Assembly: GCA_035649635.1 (NCBI GenBank) | Contig: DASRJE010000187.1 | Location: 1 to 64,000, forward strand | Origin: Gp6-AA40 sp035649635 | Lineage (GTDB): Bacteria > Acidobacteriota > Vicinamibacteria > Vicinamibacterales > UBA2999 | Direction: 5' to 3' | DNA: 64,000 nt | In this document: positions 39,003-47,773 of the stretch, piece after piece | How the letters are laid out: each line of letters opens with the position of its first letter | How positions within the stretch are numbered: position 1 is the stretch's first letter | Made by a program: the position numbers and the translations under genes | Notes under the pieces: model-generated | The model's input: only the letters and a program-made list of their open reading frames with translations | Databases searched by the model: none | What the model was told of the DNA's origin: nothing

Positions 39003-39031
39003 ATCCTATGCGGGCGTAACAAACGTGTCAA
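39003..39031 (-). promoter_or_regulatory. Strong sigma-70 promoter for the csp gene
   Basis: TTGACA (39031-39026 on the minus strand), a 17-bp spacer, then TAGGAT (39008-39003). The -35 box is perfect and the spacing is optimal. The promoter reads away from purH, whose ATG lies 52 bp away on the other strand. Confidence 0.75.
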
Positions 39032-39082
39032 GTCTGAGCCTGTCTAAGTGTCGATTTTGCCGCAGGATGCACACATATCGTC

Positions 39083-40678
39083 ATGCCTAGAGCGTTATTG
39101 AGCGTCTCGGACAAAACCGGGATTGTCGAGTTTGCCAGAGGGTTGCGCGCGCGCGGTTTCGAGCTCATCTCGACGGGTGGCACTGCGTTGACGCTCGAGC
39201 GTGCGGGGCTTCCTGTTCTCAGTGTTTCTACGGTGACGGGTTTTCCTGAGATGCTCGACGGTCGAGTCAAGACACTCGACCCTCATATTCATGGTGGCAT
39301 CCTCGCGCGTCGATCGCGGCCCGACGATCTCGAAGCGATCGCGCGTCACGACGTCGCGCTGATCGATGTCGTCGTGGTGAATCTCTATCCATTCGTCAAA
39401 GCCGCGCAGGATCCTGAGACGTCGTTCGAGGATCTGATCGAGCAGATCGACATCGGCGGCCCGAGCCTCGTACGCGCCGCGGCCAAGAACTTCGTGGATG
39501 TGATCGTGGTGGTGTCACCTGAAGAGTATTCGCGTGTACTCGATGCACTCGATCAACCAGGAGGTCCATCACAACGCTTTCGATTCGATCTCGCTCATAA
39601 AGCGTTCGCGCACACCGCGCGTTACGACACGGCGATCGCGTCAACACTGGGCACAGTGAAAGCCGGTGATAGCAGTTTCAGTCGTCCCGCTGCCAGCAAC
39701 GAATTTCCCGACAGCCTCTCGATCGAACTTCGTAAAGTTCGCGATCTTCGCTACGGCGAGAACCCGCACCAGCGTGGTGCGCTCTACACGGGGTTCGGAC
39801 CGCATGCCGGCTACTCGATGCTCCAGGGCAAGGAGTTGTCGTACACCAACCTGCTCGATCTGGATGCGGCCATCCGCATGGTGATCGAATTCAAGGAACC
39901 GGCGGCGGCGCTCATCAAACACGCGAACCCATGTGGCGCAGCGACCGGTACGAATGCGGCTGACGCGTACATTCGCGCGCGCGAGGCCGACGCGCTTTCT
40001 GCCTTCGGCGCGGCGGTCGCGCTCAATCGTCCGATCGATGTCGATGCGGCTCGTGCAATCGTGTCGACTCGAATCGACGCGGTGATCGCTCCGGCAGTTG
40101 AAGAAGAGGCGCGCGCGATCCTGGCCACCAAGGCCAACATGCGTGTGGTCGTGCCCGAGCGCGTGCCGTCGGACGACGAGGCTCGTCCGTCGGATGATCT
40201 CGAGATTCGCTCAATCGTCGGCGGCGTGCTCGTGCAGAGCCGCGATACTGTCAGCGAAGCGCACGAATCATGGCCTTCTGCCGATCTGAAAGTGGTGACC
40301 AGGCGAGAGCCTACGCGCGACGAGTGGCAGGCGCTGCGATTCGCCTGGCGGCTCTGCGCGCACGTCAAGTCGAACACCGTCATCTTCACCAGCGCCGATC
40401 GCACGTTAGCGATTGGCGCGGGGCAGATGAGCCGCGTCGATGCCGTGAACGTTGCCCGGATGAAGGCAGCAGCGATTCGTCCGGATCTGCTGAAGGGTTC
40501 CGTTGCGGCATCGGACGCGTTCATTCCCTTCCGTGATGGACTCGATGCCATCGCGGCTGCCGGTGCAACGGCGGTGGTGCAGACCGGCGGATCGGTTAAG
40601 GATCAGGAAGTGATTGCCGCGGCCAATGAGCACGGACTGGCGATGGTCTTCACGGGTCGCCGGCACTTCAGGCACTGA
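39083..40678 (+). CDS. purH: Bifunctional AICAR formyltransferase/IMP cyclohydrolase
   Basis: A protein of 531 residues, standard length. The N-terminal IMP cyclohydrolase domain opens RALLSVSDKTGIVEFARGL with STGGTA and PHIHGGILARR. The C-terminal transformylase domain carries LRYGENPHQRGALY, KHANPCGAATG (catalytic Lys-His) and FIPFRDGLD. It performs the last two steps of purine synthesis to IMP. No other pur gene is adjacent. The end (VFTGRRHFRH) is conserved. Confidence 0.97.
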   Translation: MPRALLSVSDKTGIVEFARGLRARGFELISTGGTALTLERAGLPVLSVSTVTGFPEMLDGRVKTLDPHIHGGILARRSRPDDLEAIARHDVALIDVVVVNLYPFVKAAQDPETSFEDLIEQIDIGGPSLVRAAAKNFVDVIVVVSPEEYSRVLDALDQPGGPSQRFRFDLAHKAFAHTARYDTAIASTLGTVKAGDSSFSRPAASNEFPDSLSIELRKVRDLRYGENPHQRGALYTGFGPHAGYSMLQGKELSYTNLLDLDAAIRMVIEFKEPAAALIKHANPCGAATGTNAADAYIRAREADALSAFGAAVALNRPIDVDAARAIVSTRIDAVIAPAVEEEARAILATKANMRVVVPERVPSDDEARPSDDLEIRSIVGGVLVQSRDTVSEAHESWPSADLKVVTRREPTRDEWQALRFAWRLCAHVKSNTVIFTSADRTLAIGAGQMSRVDAVNVARMKAAAIRPDLLKGSVAASDAFIPFRDGLDAIAAAGATAVVQTGGSVKDQEVIAAANEHGLAMVFTGRRHFRH

Positions 40679-40684
40679 GCTGGA

Positions 40685-40708
40685 CGGCGGGTCTCACTCC
40701 GCCGCTAC
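40685..40708. repeat. Short REP-like hairpin after purH
   Basis: CGGCGG (40685-40690) and CCGCCG (40699-40704) enclose an 8-bp loop and are followed by CTAC. It belongs by structure to the GTAG/CTAC-bordered family. The rest of the 139-bp gap to the next gene shows only a strong ribosome site (AGAGGAGG) near 40805. Confidence 0.5.
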
Positions 40709-40817
40709 GTTGCACGGAGCCACTGACATGCATCAGATTCTGGTCTACGCCGATTCGCTGACGTGGGGTGCAGTCGAGATGGAACAGCGAATATAGTGGG
40801 CCGCGAGAGGAGGCCCG

Positions 40818-42590
40818 TTGCAGACGCAAACGCATACCCCCCTTGGCAAACCAGCCCACGTCCGCGAAATCACTCCGCGATCGGTAACGGTGGGTTTGCT
40901 GGTGGCGCTCGTGATTGGCGCTTCCTATCCCTACGTCGTTCTCAAGTTCGGCTTCGGTCCCAACATCTCCGTCGTCTCGGCCTTTTTCGGATTCATGGCG
41001 CTCGGTCTGTTTTTCAAGGACTACAACCGCTGGGAAAACAACATCGTCCAGACCGCCGGTACGACAGCGGGACAGATCTCATTCCTGTGCTGGCTGCTCG
41101 CGGCGTTCGACATCCTTGCCGCCGAACCGGGGAGTGGTTTCGACGTTCACCTGACACGCATGCAGACATTCGTGTGGCTGTCGGCGTCGGGAGTCCTCGG
41201 CGTGCTGCTCGCAGTACCGCTCCGAAAGCATTTCATCGAGGACGAGAACCTGCCGTTCCCCGACGGCATTGCCGCGGGTGAGACGGTGATCATGCTCGAC
41301 TCGCGTGGTGAGCAGGCGCGCAAGTCGGCGTTCGTCATGTTCGGGGCGCTGGCGGCATCAGGCCTGACATTTCTGGCCACACAGCTGCGCTGGCTGGTCG
41401 ACAACATTCCACTCACCGTCAACGCGTTCTCGGCACGTGTCGGCCTTGGCTTTGGCGTCTCGTTGCTCAACATCGGCTCCGGAATGATCATCGGCTTCCG
41501 GATCAGCACCAGTATGCTGATCGGCGGCATCATCGGCTGGGTCATCGCTCCACCCTGGTTGTTGTCGCAGGGCTTGATCGCCGCTGATGCGCGCCGTGTC
41601 GACGTCCTGCTGCTCATCATGTGGCCAGCGGTTGGAATGCTGGTGGCTGGTGGGATGTCCGCACTGCTCCTCCGATGGGGAGTGCTGGTCCGCACATTCA
41701 AGGGGCTCGCTTCGTCCGCGAGCGTCTCAGGCGATCTCCCGCTGCGCTGGGTCTGGATCGGCGGCCTCGCCGCAACCATCTTCCTCATCGTCGTACAAGC
41801 CTTGTTCTTCGGCACGCCCGTATGGCATTCCATCGTCGCGATCGCGTTGTCGGTGCCTTTGGGGTTGGTTGCATTGCGTGTGCTCGGGGAGACCAACTGG
41901 GGACCGATCAGCACGATGACGAACGTCATACAGGCCGCCTTCGGCGCGATCGCGCCAGGGGATCTGCGCGCGAACATGGTCTCGAGCGGAATCACCGGCG
42001 CCGTGGCTGCCGAGTCGGAAGGGTTGATGCAGGACTTTCGCGCCGGTCAGATGATCGGATCGACGCCGCGGATGCTGACGTATATGCAGCTCATCGCCGT
42101 CCCTGTCGGGGCGTTGGCGCTGGCATTCATGTATCCGCTGCTTCGCGATACCTACGGCGTCATCGGCGACAACGCGCAGCTACTCAGCCCGACATCGCAG
42201 CGGTGGGTGGGTTTCGCCAAGCTGGTGACGCAGGAGCTGACGGGACCAGCCGCAACCAATCCCGCCGCCGCGGCTCGGATCGCCTGGATGACGGCGTCGC
42301 TCGGCGTAGGTGCGCTGATCGGTGTCGTGCTCACGTTGCTCGAACAGAGGGCGAGCTGGCGGCCGTATATTCCTTCTCCGACCGGGATGGGAATCGCGAT
42401 GCTCATTCCGATCAATGCGGTCACGATGATCTTCCTGGGCGCCGCGGCGGACTTGATCTGGTCGAAGGCGTCGCCCCAGTCGCACGAGCGCTACTCGATT
42501 CCGATCGCTTCGGGCCTGATCGCAGGTGAAGCGCTGGTGGCGGTGGTGATCCCGCTGCTCGTGACCGTAGGTGTGATGCGACTGCCGTAG
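40818..42590 (+). CDS. OPT-family oligopeptide/metal-chelate transporter
   Basis: A protein of 590 residues from a TTG preceded by a near-perfect AGAGGAGG five bases upstream. About 14-16 membrane helices; TPRSVTVGLLVALVIGASYPYVVLKFGFGPN is the typical OPT N-terminus, and PLRKHFIEDENLPFPDGIAAGETV is the conserved family loop. Bacterial OPT members import peptides or metal-siderophore-like chelates by proton symport; this substrate is unknown. Monocistronic. Confidence 0.88.
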   Translation: MQTQTHTPLGKPAHVREITPRSVTVGLLVALVIGASYPYVVLKFGFGPNISVVSAFFGFMALGLFFKDYNRWENNIVQTAGTTAGQISFLCWLLAAFDILAAEPGSGFDVHLTRMQTFVWLSASGVLGVLLAVPLRKHFIEDENLPFPDGIAAGETVIMLDSRGEQARKSAFVMFGALAASGLTFLATQLRWLVDNIPLTVNAFSARVGLGFGVSLLNIGSGMIIGFRISTSMLIGGIIGWVIAPPWLLSQGLIAADARRVDVLLLIMWPAVGMLVAGGMSALLLRWGVLVRTFKGLASSASVSGDLPLRWVWIGGLAATIFLIVVQALFFGTPVWHSIVAIALSVPLGLVALRVLGETNWGPISTMTNVIQAAFGAIAPGDLRANMVSSGITGAVAAESEGLMQDFRAGQMIGSTPRMLTYMQLIAVPVGALALAFMYPLLRDTYGVIGDNAQLLSPTSQRWVGFAKLVTQELTGPAATNPAAAARIAWMTASLGVGALIGVVLTLLEQRASWRPYIPSPTGMGIAMLIPINAVTMIFLGAAADLIWSKASPQSHERYSIPIASGLIAGEALVAVVIPLLVTVGVMRLP

Positions 42591-42607
42591 TGGAAATCGT
42601 ACCGGAG

Positions 42608-42670
42608 GCCGGGTCCTGATGTGTGGACCCGGCAAATCATGGCGGGTCTAAAAAGCCAGACCCGCCCTAC
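42608..42670. repeat. Two REP-like hairpins; the second supplies a stop codon
   Basis: GCCGGGTCC (42608-42616) with GGACCCGGC (42625-42633), then GGCGGGTCT (42641-42649) with AGACCCGCC (42658-42666) and CTAC (42667-42670). Read on the minus strand the last element starts GTAG, whose TAG is the stop codon of the heptose kinase gene. Confidence 0.8.
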
Positions 42671-43665
42671 GATGATCGTTTTTCAAGCGCCGCGAGTAGT
42701 TCGGTGGTCGACGCGGTCGCAGGGCCGAACTTGCCAACGACGATGCCAGCGGCTTCGTTTGCGACGCGGGCAGCTTCGCAGACAGTCGCGCCCGAGGAGA
42801 GCGCGACTGCCAACGTCGCGATCACCGTATCGCCGGCGCCAGTCACGTCCGCGACTTCGCGCGCCGCGGCCGGCAAGTGACCTTCGAGTCCATCGCTCAG
42901 CAGCCAGATGCCTTGATCGCCGCGCGTCATCAGCACGTCGCGGCATCCTGCGCGTTCCCGGAAAACGCGAGCCGCACCTCGCGCCTCGTCCTCGCTTCGC
43001 ACTCGCCGGTGGGTCGCGACCTCTGCTTCGTGATGGTTCGGTGTCACGATGGTCGCGCCTCTGTAGTAATCGAGATGCGGGATTTTCGGATCGACCAATA
43101 CCGGCGTGCCGTGCTCAGTGCCGGCATCGACGACAGCCTGCATCACGCGCCGGGTCACGCAGCCCTTCAGGTAGTCGGACACGATGATGGCCGAGCATCG
43201 CGACGCGTGCTTCTCGATCTCCGAGACGATGCGATCCTCGATCTCACCACCAATCTCAGAGTCGTTTTCGTAGTCGATCCGCGCCACCTGCTGGTTGCGG
43301 TCTGTCACGACGCGCATTTTCGTCGTCGTGGGACGGTTGCCGTCGCCCACGAACGAAGGAGCGATGCCCGCCTCGCGGCAGGCTTGGACCAGTGTCGCCG
43401 CGGCATCGTCGCGCCCGGTCACCGCGACCAGCGTCGCCTGCCCGCCGAGTGCGACGACGTTGCTGGCGACATTGGCGGCCCCACCCATCCGATACATGTC
43501 GTGATCGAAAGCAACAACCGGCACCGGCGCTTCTGGTGAGATGCGCGTCACACGGCCGACGATGAACTTGTCGACCATGGCGTCGCCGATAACGAGAACG
43601 TTCACGCCGCCCGCGCGCGAGATGATCTCGCGCGCGCGATCAGGCGCGAGGGCTGGCAGGAGCAT
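42667..43665 (-). CDS. D-glycero-beta-D-manno-heptose-7-phosphate kinase, kinase-only form
   Basis: A protein of 332 residues of the PfkB/ribokinase fold: NVLVIGDAMVDKFIVGRVTRISPEAPVPVV is the RfaE/HldE kinase-domain start, MGGAANVASNVVALG follows, and the anion-hole motif DVTGAGDTVIATLAV has the catalytic Asp. The adenylyltransferase domain of bifunctional HldE is absent, so a separate HldC-like gene is expected elsewhere. It phosphorylates heptose 7-phosphate at C1 for ADP-heptose synthesis, the inner-core sugar donor of LPS. TTG 43707 is an alternative start. It overlaps the upstream ligase gene by 26 bp and ends inside a REP hairpin. Confidence 0.85.
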   Translation of the reverse strand: MLLPALAPDRAREIISRAGGVNVLVIGDAMVDKFIVGRVTRISPEAPVPVVAFDHDMYRMGGAANVASNVVALGGQATLVAVTGRDDAAATLVQACREAGIAPSFVGDGNRPTTTKMRVVTDRNQQVARIDYENDSEIGGEIEDRIVSEIEKHASRCSAIIVSDYLKGCVTRRVMQAVVDAGTEHGTPVLVDPKIPHLDYYRGATIVTPNHHEAEVATHRRVRSEDEARGAARVFRERAGCRDVLMTRGDQGIWLLSDGLEGHLPAAAREVADVTGAGDTVIATLAVALSSGATVCEAARVANEAAGIVVGKFGPATASTTELLAALEKRSS

Positions 43666-44836
43666 CGTCGCGGCGGGCTGCCGCAAACGGGAGAGTGACG
43701 AGAACAAGAAACAACATCAGGAACTCGGAATCGCCGAAGTTGTACTCGAAGAGACCTGCGGAAAGCATGCTGGCGATTGCGGCCAGGGCGGCGGCAGCCA
43801 TGGTCGGTTCACGCTCGGTCCGGAACAGCCGGAACAGGCTGTATGCCAGGACGACGATGAAAGCGACCCAGATCACCAGAGCCGGAAGCCCGCGTTCCGC
43901 AGCGATCTGAAGCGGAACGTTGTGCAGGTGAGGGTTCACCGGTTGCACGGCGTCAGCATCGCGATACTGCACATAGAGCTTGGGGATCATCGCTGGGCCC
44001 ACACCGGTGAGCGGGAAGTCGCGCACCATCGCCGTTCCGGTGCGCGCCATCGCCAGCCGATCGCGATTGCTGGGATCCCGCAGATCGAACATCGAGACCA
44101 TGCGGTTTGTGACGCTGTCGGGTGCAAACGCGAAAAGCAATGCAGCCACGACGGGCAGCAGTCCCAGAAGACGCAGGTCCTTCAGAATGAAAAGCACACC
44201 GACGGCCACGCAGGCACCGACCCAGGCGCTGCGTGTCAACGTCAGCGACAACGCGACGACCAGCGCGGGCATGACGAGCGCCGGCCATGTGCGGTCGCGG
44301 CCTCCGAATACGAGTCTCGCCGCTGCCGCGCCAATCACCAGCATCAGCGTTCCCGAGTAGGTCATGTAGTGGCCGAGCGTTCCGCGTGGCCGCTGGCCGA
44401 GGCTGTCGAAGTGCAGCATTCCGTATTGCACGATGCCGTACGCCGCCGCGGCCGCTCCCACCGTGATGATCACGTCCATCGTCATCGCGGCTCGGGGACC
44501 GCGCGCCAGGTCGTACACCGCGGGCACGATCAGGAAAAGCAGCAACTGACGGTCATCGATGAAGCTTTCAAGCGGAGCAATCGAGAAGACCGTCGAGATC
44601 AACGTGATTGCGGCATAGGCCAACAGCGCGCCGAAAAATGTGGGCGCGGTCGGCCGTGTCTTGTCACGGATGAGGGCGATGACCCAGCAGAGAAGCAGGG
44701 CGCCGAGCAGGATTTGCGCAGCCGCAATCGACAACTGCACCGCGGCCACGAAACCGAACAGGAGGATCGTCGTCAGCCGGTCGAGTCCCGGTGCGGCCGG
44801 TGCGTCCGGCATTCCAATCGTTGTGGCCCTCATCAA
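43640..44836 (-). CDS. O-antigen ligase/polymerase family membrane protein
   Basis: A protein of 398 residues with about 11-12 helices. The Wzy_C/WaaL-type region is seen in GTLGHYMTYSGTLMLVIGA, TLTRSAWVGACVAV and the periplasmic NPHLHNVPLQIAAERGLPAL, where the His is the conserved ligase residue. The protein probably attaches or polymerises O-antigen at the periplasmic face of the inner membrane. It lies between a GT9 glycosyltransferase gene and the heptose kinase gene, with 4- and 26-bp overlaps, so it is part of the LPS operon. Confidence 0.82.
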   Translation of the reverse strand: MMRATTIGMPDAPAAPGLDRLTTILLFGFVAAVQLSIAAAQILLGALLLCWVIALIRDKTRPTAPTFFGALLAYAAITLISTVFSIAPLESFIDDRQLLLFLIVPAVYDLARGPRAAMTMDVIITVGAAAAAYGIVQYGMLHFDSLGQRPRGTLGHYMTYSGTLMLVIGAAAARLVFGGRDRTWPALVMPALVVALSLTLTRSAWVGACVAVGVLFILKDLRLLGLLPVVAALLFAFAPDSVTNRMVSMFDLRDPSNRDRLAMARTGTAMVRDFPLTGVGPAMIPKLYVQYRDADAVQPVNPHLHNVPLQIAAERGLPALVIWVAFIVVLAYSLFRLFRTEREPTMAAAALAAIASMLSAGLFEYNFGDSEFLMLFLVLVTLPFAAARRDDAPASPRA

Positions 44837-45954
44837 TGCACTACAGGAATTCTACGTGCGTTCGCGGCTGACGCGGCATTTCGATCCGTGTGAGGAGTGG
44901 AACGAAGTGCCCGCTCGGCGGCTGCGATGACCCTTTCGGGACCAGTATTCGTGAGGCACCTGAAGTCACCCGGCACGCACACTCGCTGGTGACACGGCCG
45001 GCACGGCAACGGTCCAGGATCAATGATTTCCGAGAACCACCGTGGATCGCGCCAGGGATAGGACCGCTCCGCCAGGGTCGGCCCCAGCAACTCGACGATG
45101 GGTACCGATGTCGTGGCGGCAATGTGGAGCGGGCCGCTGTCTCCTCCAATGAAGAGCGCTGCCCGAGCAATCAGCGCGCGCAATTCGCTCAACTGAAACG
45201 TGCGGCTATCGAGCAGCGCCCCGTTCAGCGGCCCGAGTGTGTTCCGCGCTGCATCGGCAATCCGCCGCGCCGCTTCGACGTCGGAGGGGCCTGATGTCAG
45301 GAATATGCGTCGGGATCCTTCTTGCCGGACCAGTGCGACGACAAGCGACACGAACGACTCTTCGGGCCACCGCTTGAATCGCGTGCTGGCACTCACGTGG
45401 ATCACGATCAGCGCGTTGGTTGGACCGACTCCTGATCGGGTGAGGTGTGCGTCGATCCGCATTTGCGCCTGCGTGTCCGCCGGCATCTGCACCGGATCCC
45501 GAGCGGCATCCAGCGGCGGGATACCGAGGGGAGCGATGAGGTCCCACTGATTCATGACAGAGTGCCGCGGCGTCAACTGCCGGGATCGTGGAACCGCATC
45601 GGTGTACATCCACGAGCGTCCGGTGATCGTGTAACCGATCCGTCTGTGCGCGCGGCTTGCCCACGTGAACCACGCGCTTCGCGGACCGCCATGCAGGTCG
45701 ATCGCGAGATCGAAGTGGCCTTGCGCGAATCGCCGGGCGCTCGCGATGTCGTCGGCAATTCGCGCCAGCCCTCGCCTTCGTGGGACGACGATTAGCTCAT
45801 TGATGTGAGGATTACCTTCGACGATCGGCGCCGCATCCGGTTCCACGGCATACGCGAGATGGGCCTCGGGATAGTGGCGCCGGAGCGCACTCAGCAACGG
45901 CGTCGTGAATACCACGTCTCCGATCGGGCGCAACCGGACCAGCAGGATGCGCAC
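44833..45954 (-). CDS. GT9 heptosyltransferase-like glycosyltransferase
   Basis: A protein of 373 residues. ILLVRLRPIGDVVFTTPLLSALRRHYP is the GT9 N-terminal signature (acceptor site with Asp), and FIGGDSGPLHIAATTSVPIVELLGPT is the C-terminal ADP-heptose-binding motif. It transfers a heptose to the LPS inner core in the cytoplasm. A distinct Cys cluster near the C-terminus (PCRPCHQRVCVPGDFRCL) matches the four-Cys segment common in this family. It overlaps the ligase gene by 4 bp and follows the small Trm112-like gene. Confidence 0.88.
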   Translation of the reverse strand: MRILLVRLRPIGDVVFTTPLLSALRRHYPEAHLAYAVEPDAAPIVEGNPHINELIVVPRRRGLARIADDIASARRFAQGHFDLAIDLHGGPRSAWFTWASRAHRRIGYTITGRSWMYTDAVPRSRQLTPRHSVMNQWDLIAPLGIPPLDAARDPVQMPADTQAQMRIDAHLTRSGVGPTNALIVIHVSASTRFKRWPEESFVSLVVALVRQEGSRRIFLTSGPSDVEAARRIADAARNTLGPLNGALLDSRTFQLSELRALIARAALFIGGDSGPLHIAATTSVPIVELLGPTLAERSYPWRDPRWFSEIIDPGPLPCRPCHQRVCVPGDFRCLTNTGPERVIAAAERALRSTPHTDRNAASAANARRIPVVH

Positions 45955-46028
45955 TAGCCCACGCTCGCTTGCAAAAATCTTGGCGGCTCGAGGTGGAGCG
46001 TCACTGCCGCAGCTCCGCGTTAGACTGG

Positions 46029-46202
46029 CTATTCAGGATCCACCGTCGCCTCGTCAATCAACATCACCGGGATGTCGTCCTTGATCGGATAGACTCGGCG
46101 ACACTTCTCGCATTTGAGCCCCTGGCCGTTGTTGACCAGTCGGACCGGCGTCTTGCAATTCGGGCAGGCAAGGATTTCGAGCAGTTCCTTGTCGACAGGC
46201 AT
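46029..46202 (-). CDS. Trm112/YcaR-family small zinc-ribbon-like protein
   Basis: A protein of 57 residues: MPVDKELLEILACPNCKTPV at the start, then KCEKCRRVYPIKDDIPVMLIDEA. The two CxxC pairs (CPNC and CEKC) and the DDIPVMLIDEA ending are diagnostic of the Trm112/UPF0434 family. A strong GGAGGGG ribosome site lies 3 bp upstream of the ATG. Such proteins activate methyltransferases in eukaryotes; in bacteria they often sit next to LPS genes (E. coli ycaR lies between lpxK and kdsB). Here it is the first gene of the LPS operon. Confidence 0.88.
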   Translation of the reverse strand: MPVDKELLEILACPNCKTPVRLVNNGQGLKCEKCRRVYPIKDDIPVMLIDEATVDPE

Positions 46203-46300
46203 ACCCCTCCGGATTAACCCCTATTACTCGAAGAACCCAACACAGCGAGCGGCATTGATCACGCTGGAACTATAACATCTTGGGCTAAAATCGATTATCT

Positions 46301-47725
46301 ATGGCACATACCCGCGCCGCTTCGTGGCTGCTCCTCAGTGCGTTCCTGGTCGGGCTTGTGCCAGGAGTGTCTTCCGCTCAGGGGTCATCGCAGTCGTACC
46401 TGTCGTTCCTCATGGCCCGTCGTCTCGAGGCAGAGGGCGACAACTCCGGTGCGCTTGCAGCGCTGAAGCGAGCCGCGGCGGCCGATCCAAAGTCGGCGGA
46501 GATCTACGCCGAGATGGCGGGTTTCCATCTGCGCCATAACGAACGGCCCGAAGCAGAGACCGCAGCGAAGGCCGCGCTGGCGATCAATCCAGACAACGTC
46601 GGCGCCAATCGCGCGCTCGGATTGATCAACGCCGCTGCCGTTGAAGGCACGACTGGTCGCGATATCACTGGTCAACTGCAGACCAACTTGCGCGATGCCA
46701 TCATGTATCTGGAACGCGCCGTCAAGGCATCAGGGCCGACTGCAGATGTGACACTGCACTACACGCTCGGTCGCCTGTACATCCGCAACAACGAACCCAC
46801 CAAAGCGATCGAGTCGCTGTCCCGGGTCCTCAGTCAAAATCCAGAGTCACTGACTGGCCGTCTGACGATGGCGCAGGCGTATGCGGCGAACAAGGATCTG
46901 AAAAGCGCGATCGCCACGTTGCAGGAGGTTCTCGAGTTCGAACCGCGCGTCGCGTCGGCTCTCGGGCAGTATCAGGAAGAAGCGGGTCTGCTGGAGGACG
47001 CGGTGGAGAGCTACACCGTGGCGCTGGCGGTGCAGCCGCGCAGCCGCGAGTTGAAGGTCCGGCGCATCGCCGCGCTGCTCGAAGCAAAGGAATATCAACG
47101 CGCTGCCGCGTTTGCCGGCGAGGGACGAAAGCAGCATCCCGACGATCCGAGGTTCGTTCGCCTGCAGGCGCGTGCCCTGTTCGATGGCGGCGATCGCTCC
47201 GGAGCGATTCTGCTGCTCGAGCAAGCCACGAAGGCGGCGCCCAAGGATACGGACACACTCTTCACACTCGCTGACATCTACGCCGATGCCGGCCGGGGCA
47301 CGGACGCCGAGAAAGTGCTCCGGCAGATCGTTTCCGCCGAGCCGATGAACGCCAGCGCCCTGAACTACCTCGGCTACCTGTTGGCGGTTCGCGGCGAGCA
47401 ACTCGACGAAGCCATCCAACTCGTGCAGCGCGCGCTCAAAGAGGACCCCGACAACGGCGCCTATCTCGATAGCCTGGGATGGGCGTACTTCCGCCGCGGC
47501 AATCTCGACGAGGCCGAAAAGTACCTCGTGGCCGCGGTGAAGCAACTTCCCGACAACTCCGAGATCCAGGAGCACCTCGGCGACCTGCTCGCACGGCGAG
47601 GACGGTTTGCTGACGCAGTCGCGGCGTGGACGCGCGCTCTTGCCGGGGATGGACAGGACATCGATAAGGACGCTATCGAGAAGAAGATCAGCAGCGCAAA
47701 AGGCAAAACTCAAAATGCAAAATGA
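46301..47725 (+). CDS. Exported TPR-repeat protein
   Basis: A protein of 474 residues with a signal peptide (ASWLLLSAFLVGLVPGVSSAQG). At least ten tetratricopeptide units can be picked out (for example ALAALKRAAAADPKSAEIYAEMAGFHL and GAYLDSLGWAYFRRGNLDEAEKYLVAA). The final residues SAKGKTQNAK are encoded by a heptamer array, so the natural C-terminus may have been altered. It is coupled by ATGA to the LolB-like gene, suggesting an envelope assembly or scaffold role in the periplasm. Confidence 0.82.
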   Translation: MAHTRAASWLLLSAFLVGLVPGVSSAQGSSQSYLSFLMARRLEAEGDNSGALAALKRAAAADPKSAEIYAEMAGFHLRHNERPEAETAAKAALAINPDNVGANRALGLINAAAVEGTTGRDITGQLQTNLRDAIMYLERAVKASGPTADVTLHYTLGRLYIRNNEPTKAIESLSRVLSQNPESLTGRLTMAQAYAANKDLKSAIATLQEVLEFEPRVASALGQYQEEAGLLEDAVESYTVALAVQPRSRELKVRRIAALLEAKEYQRAAAFAGEGRKQHPDDPRFVRLQARALFDGGDRSGAILLLEQATKAAPKDTDTLFTLADIYADAGRGTDAEKVLRQIVSAEPMNASALNYLGYLLAVRGEQLDEAIQLVQRALKEDPDNGAYLDSLGWAYFRRGNLDEAEKYLVAAVKQLPDNSEIQEHLGDLLARRGRFADAVAAWTRALAGDGQDIDKDAIEKKISSAKGKTQNAK

Positions 47726-47773
47726 CGCGTAGCCGTCCGATTTGCATTTTGCATGCTGCGTTCTGCATCGCAT
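47696..47773. repeat. Inverted heptamer arrays spanning a gene junction
   Basis: Left arm: GCAAAAG, GCAAAAC, TCAAAAT, GCAAAAT (47696-47723). Right arm: GATTTGC, ATTTTGC, ATGCTGC, GTTCTGC, ATCGCAT (47739-47773). The left arm encodes the end of the TPR protein and contains the next gene's ATG; the right arm encodes the core of that protein's signal peptide. Confidence 0.9.

Noticed and set aside
43541..44893. 450-codon plus-strand open frame opposite the O-antigen ligase
   Set aside because: Low-complexity His/Arg/Gln translation; the membrane protein on the minus strand is coherent and operon-linked.
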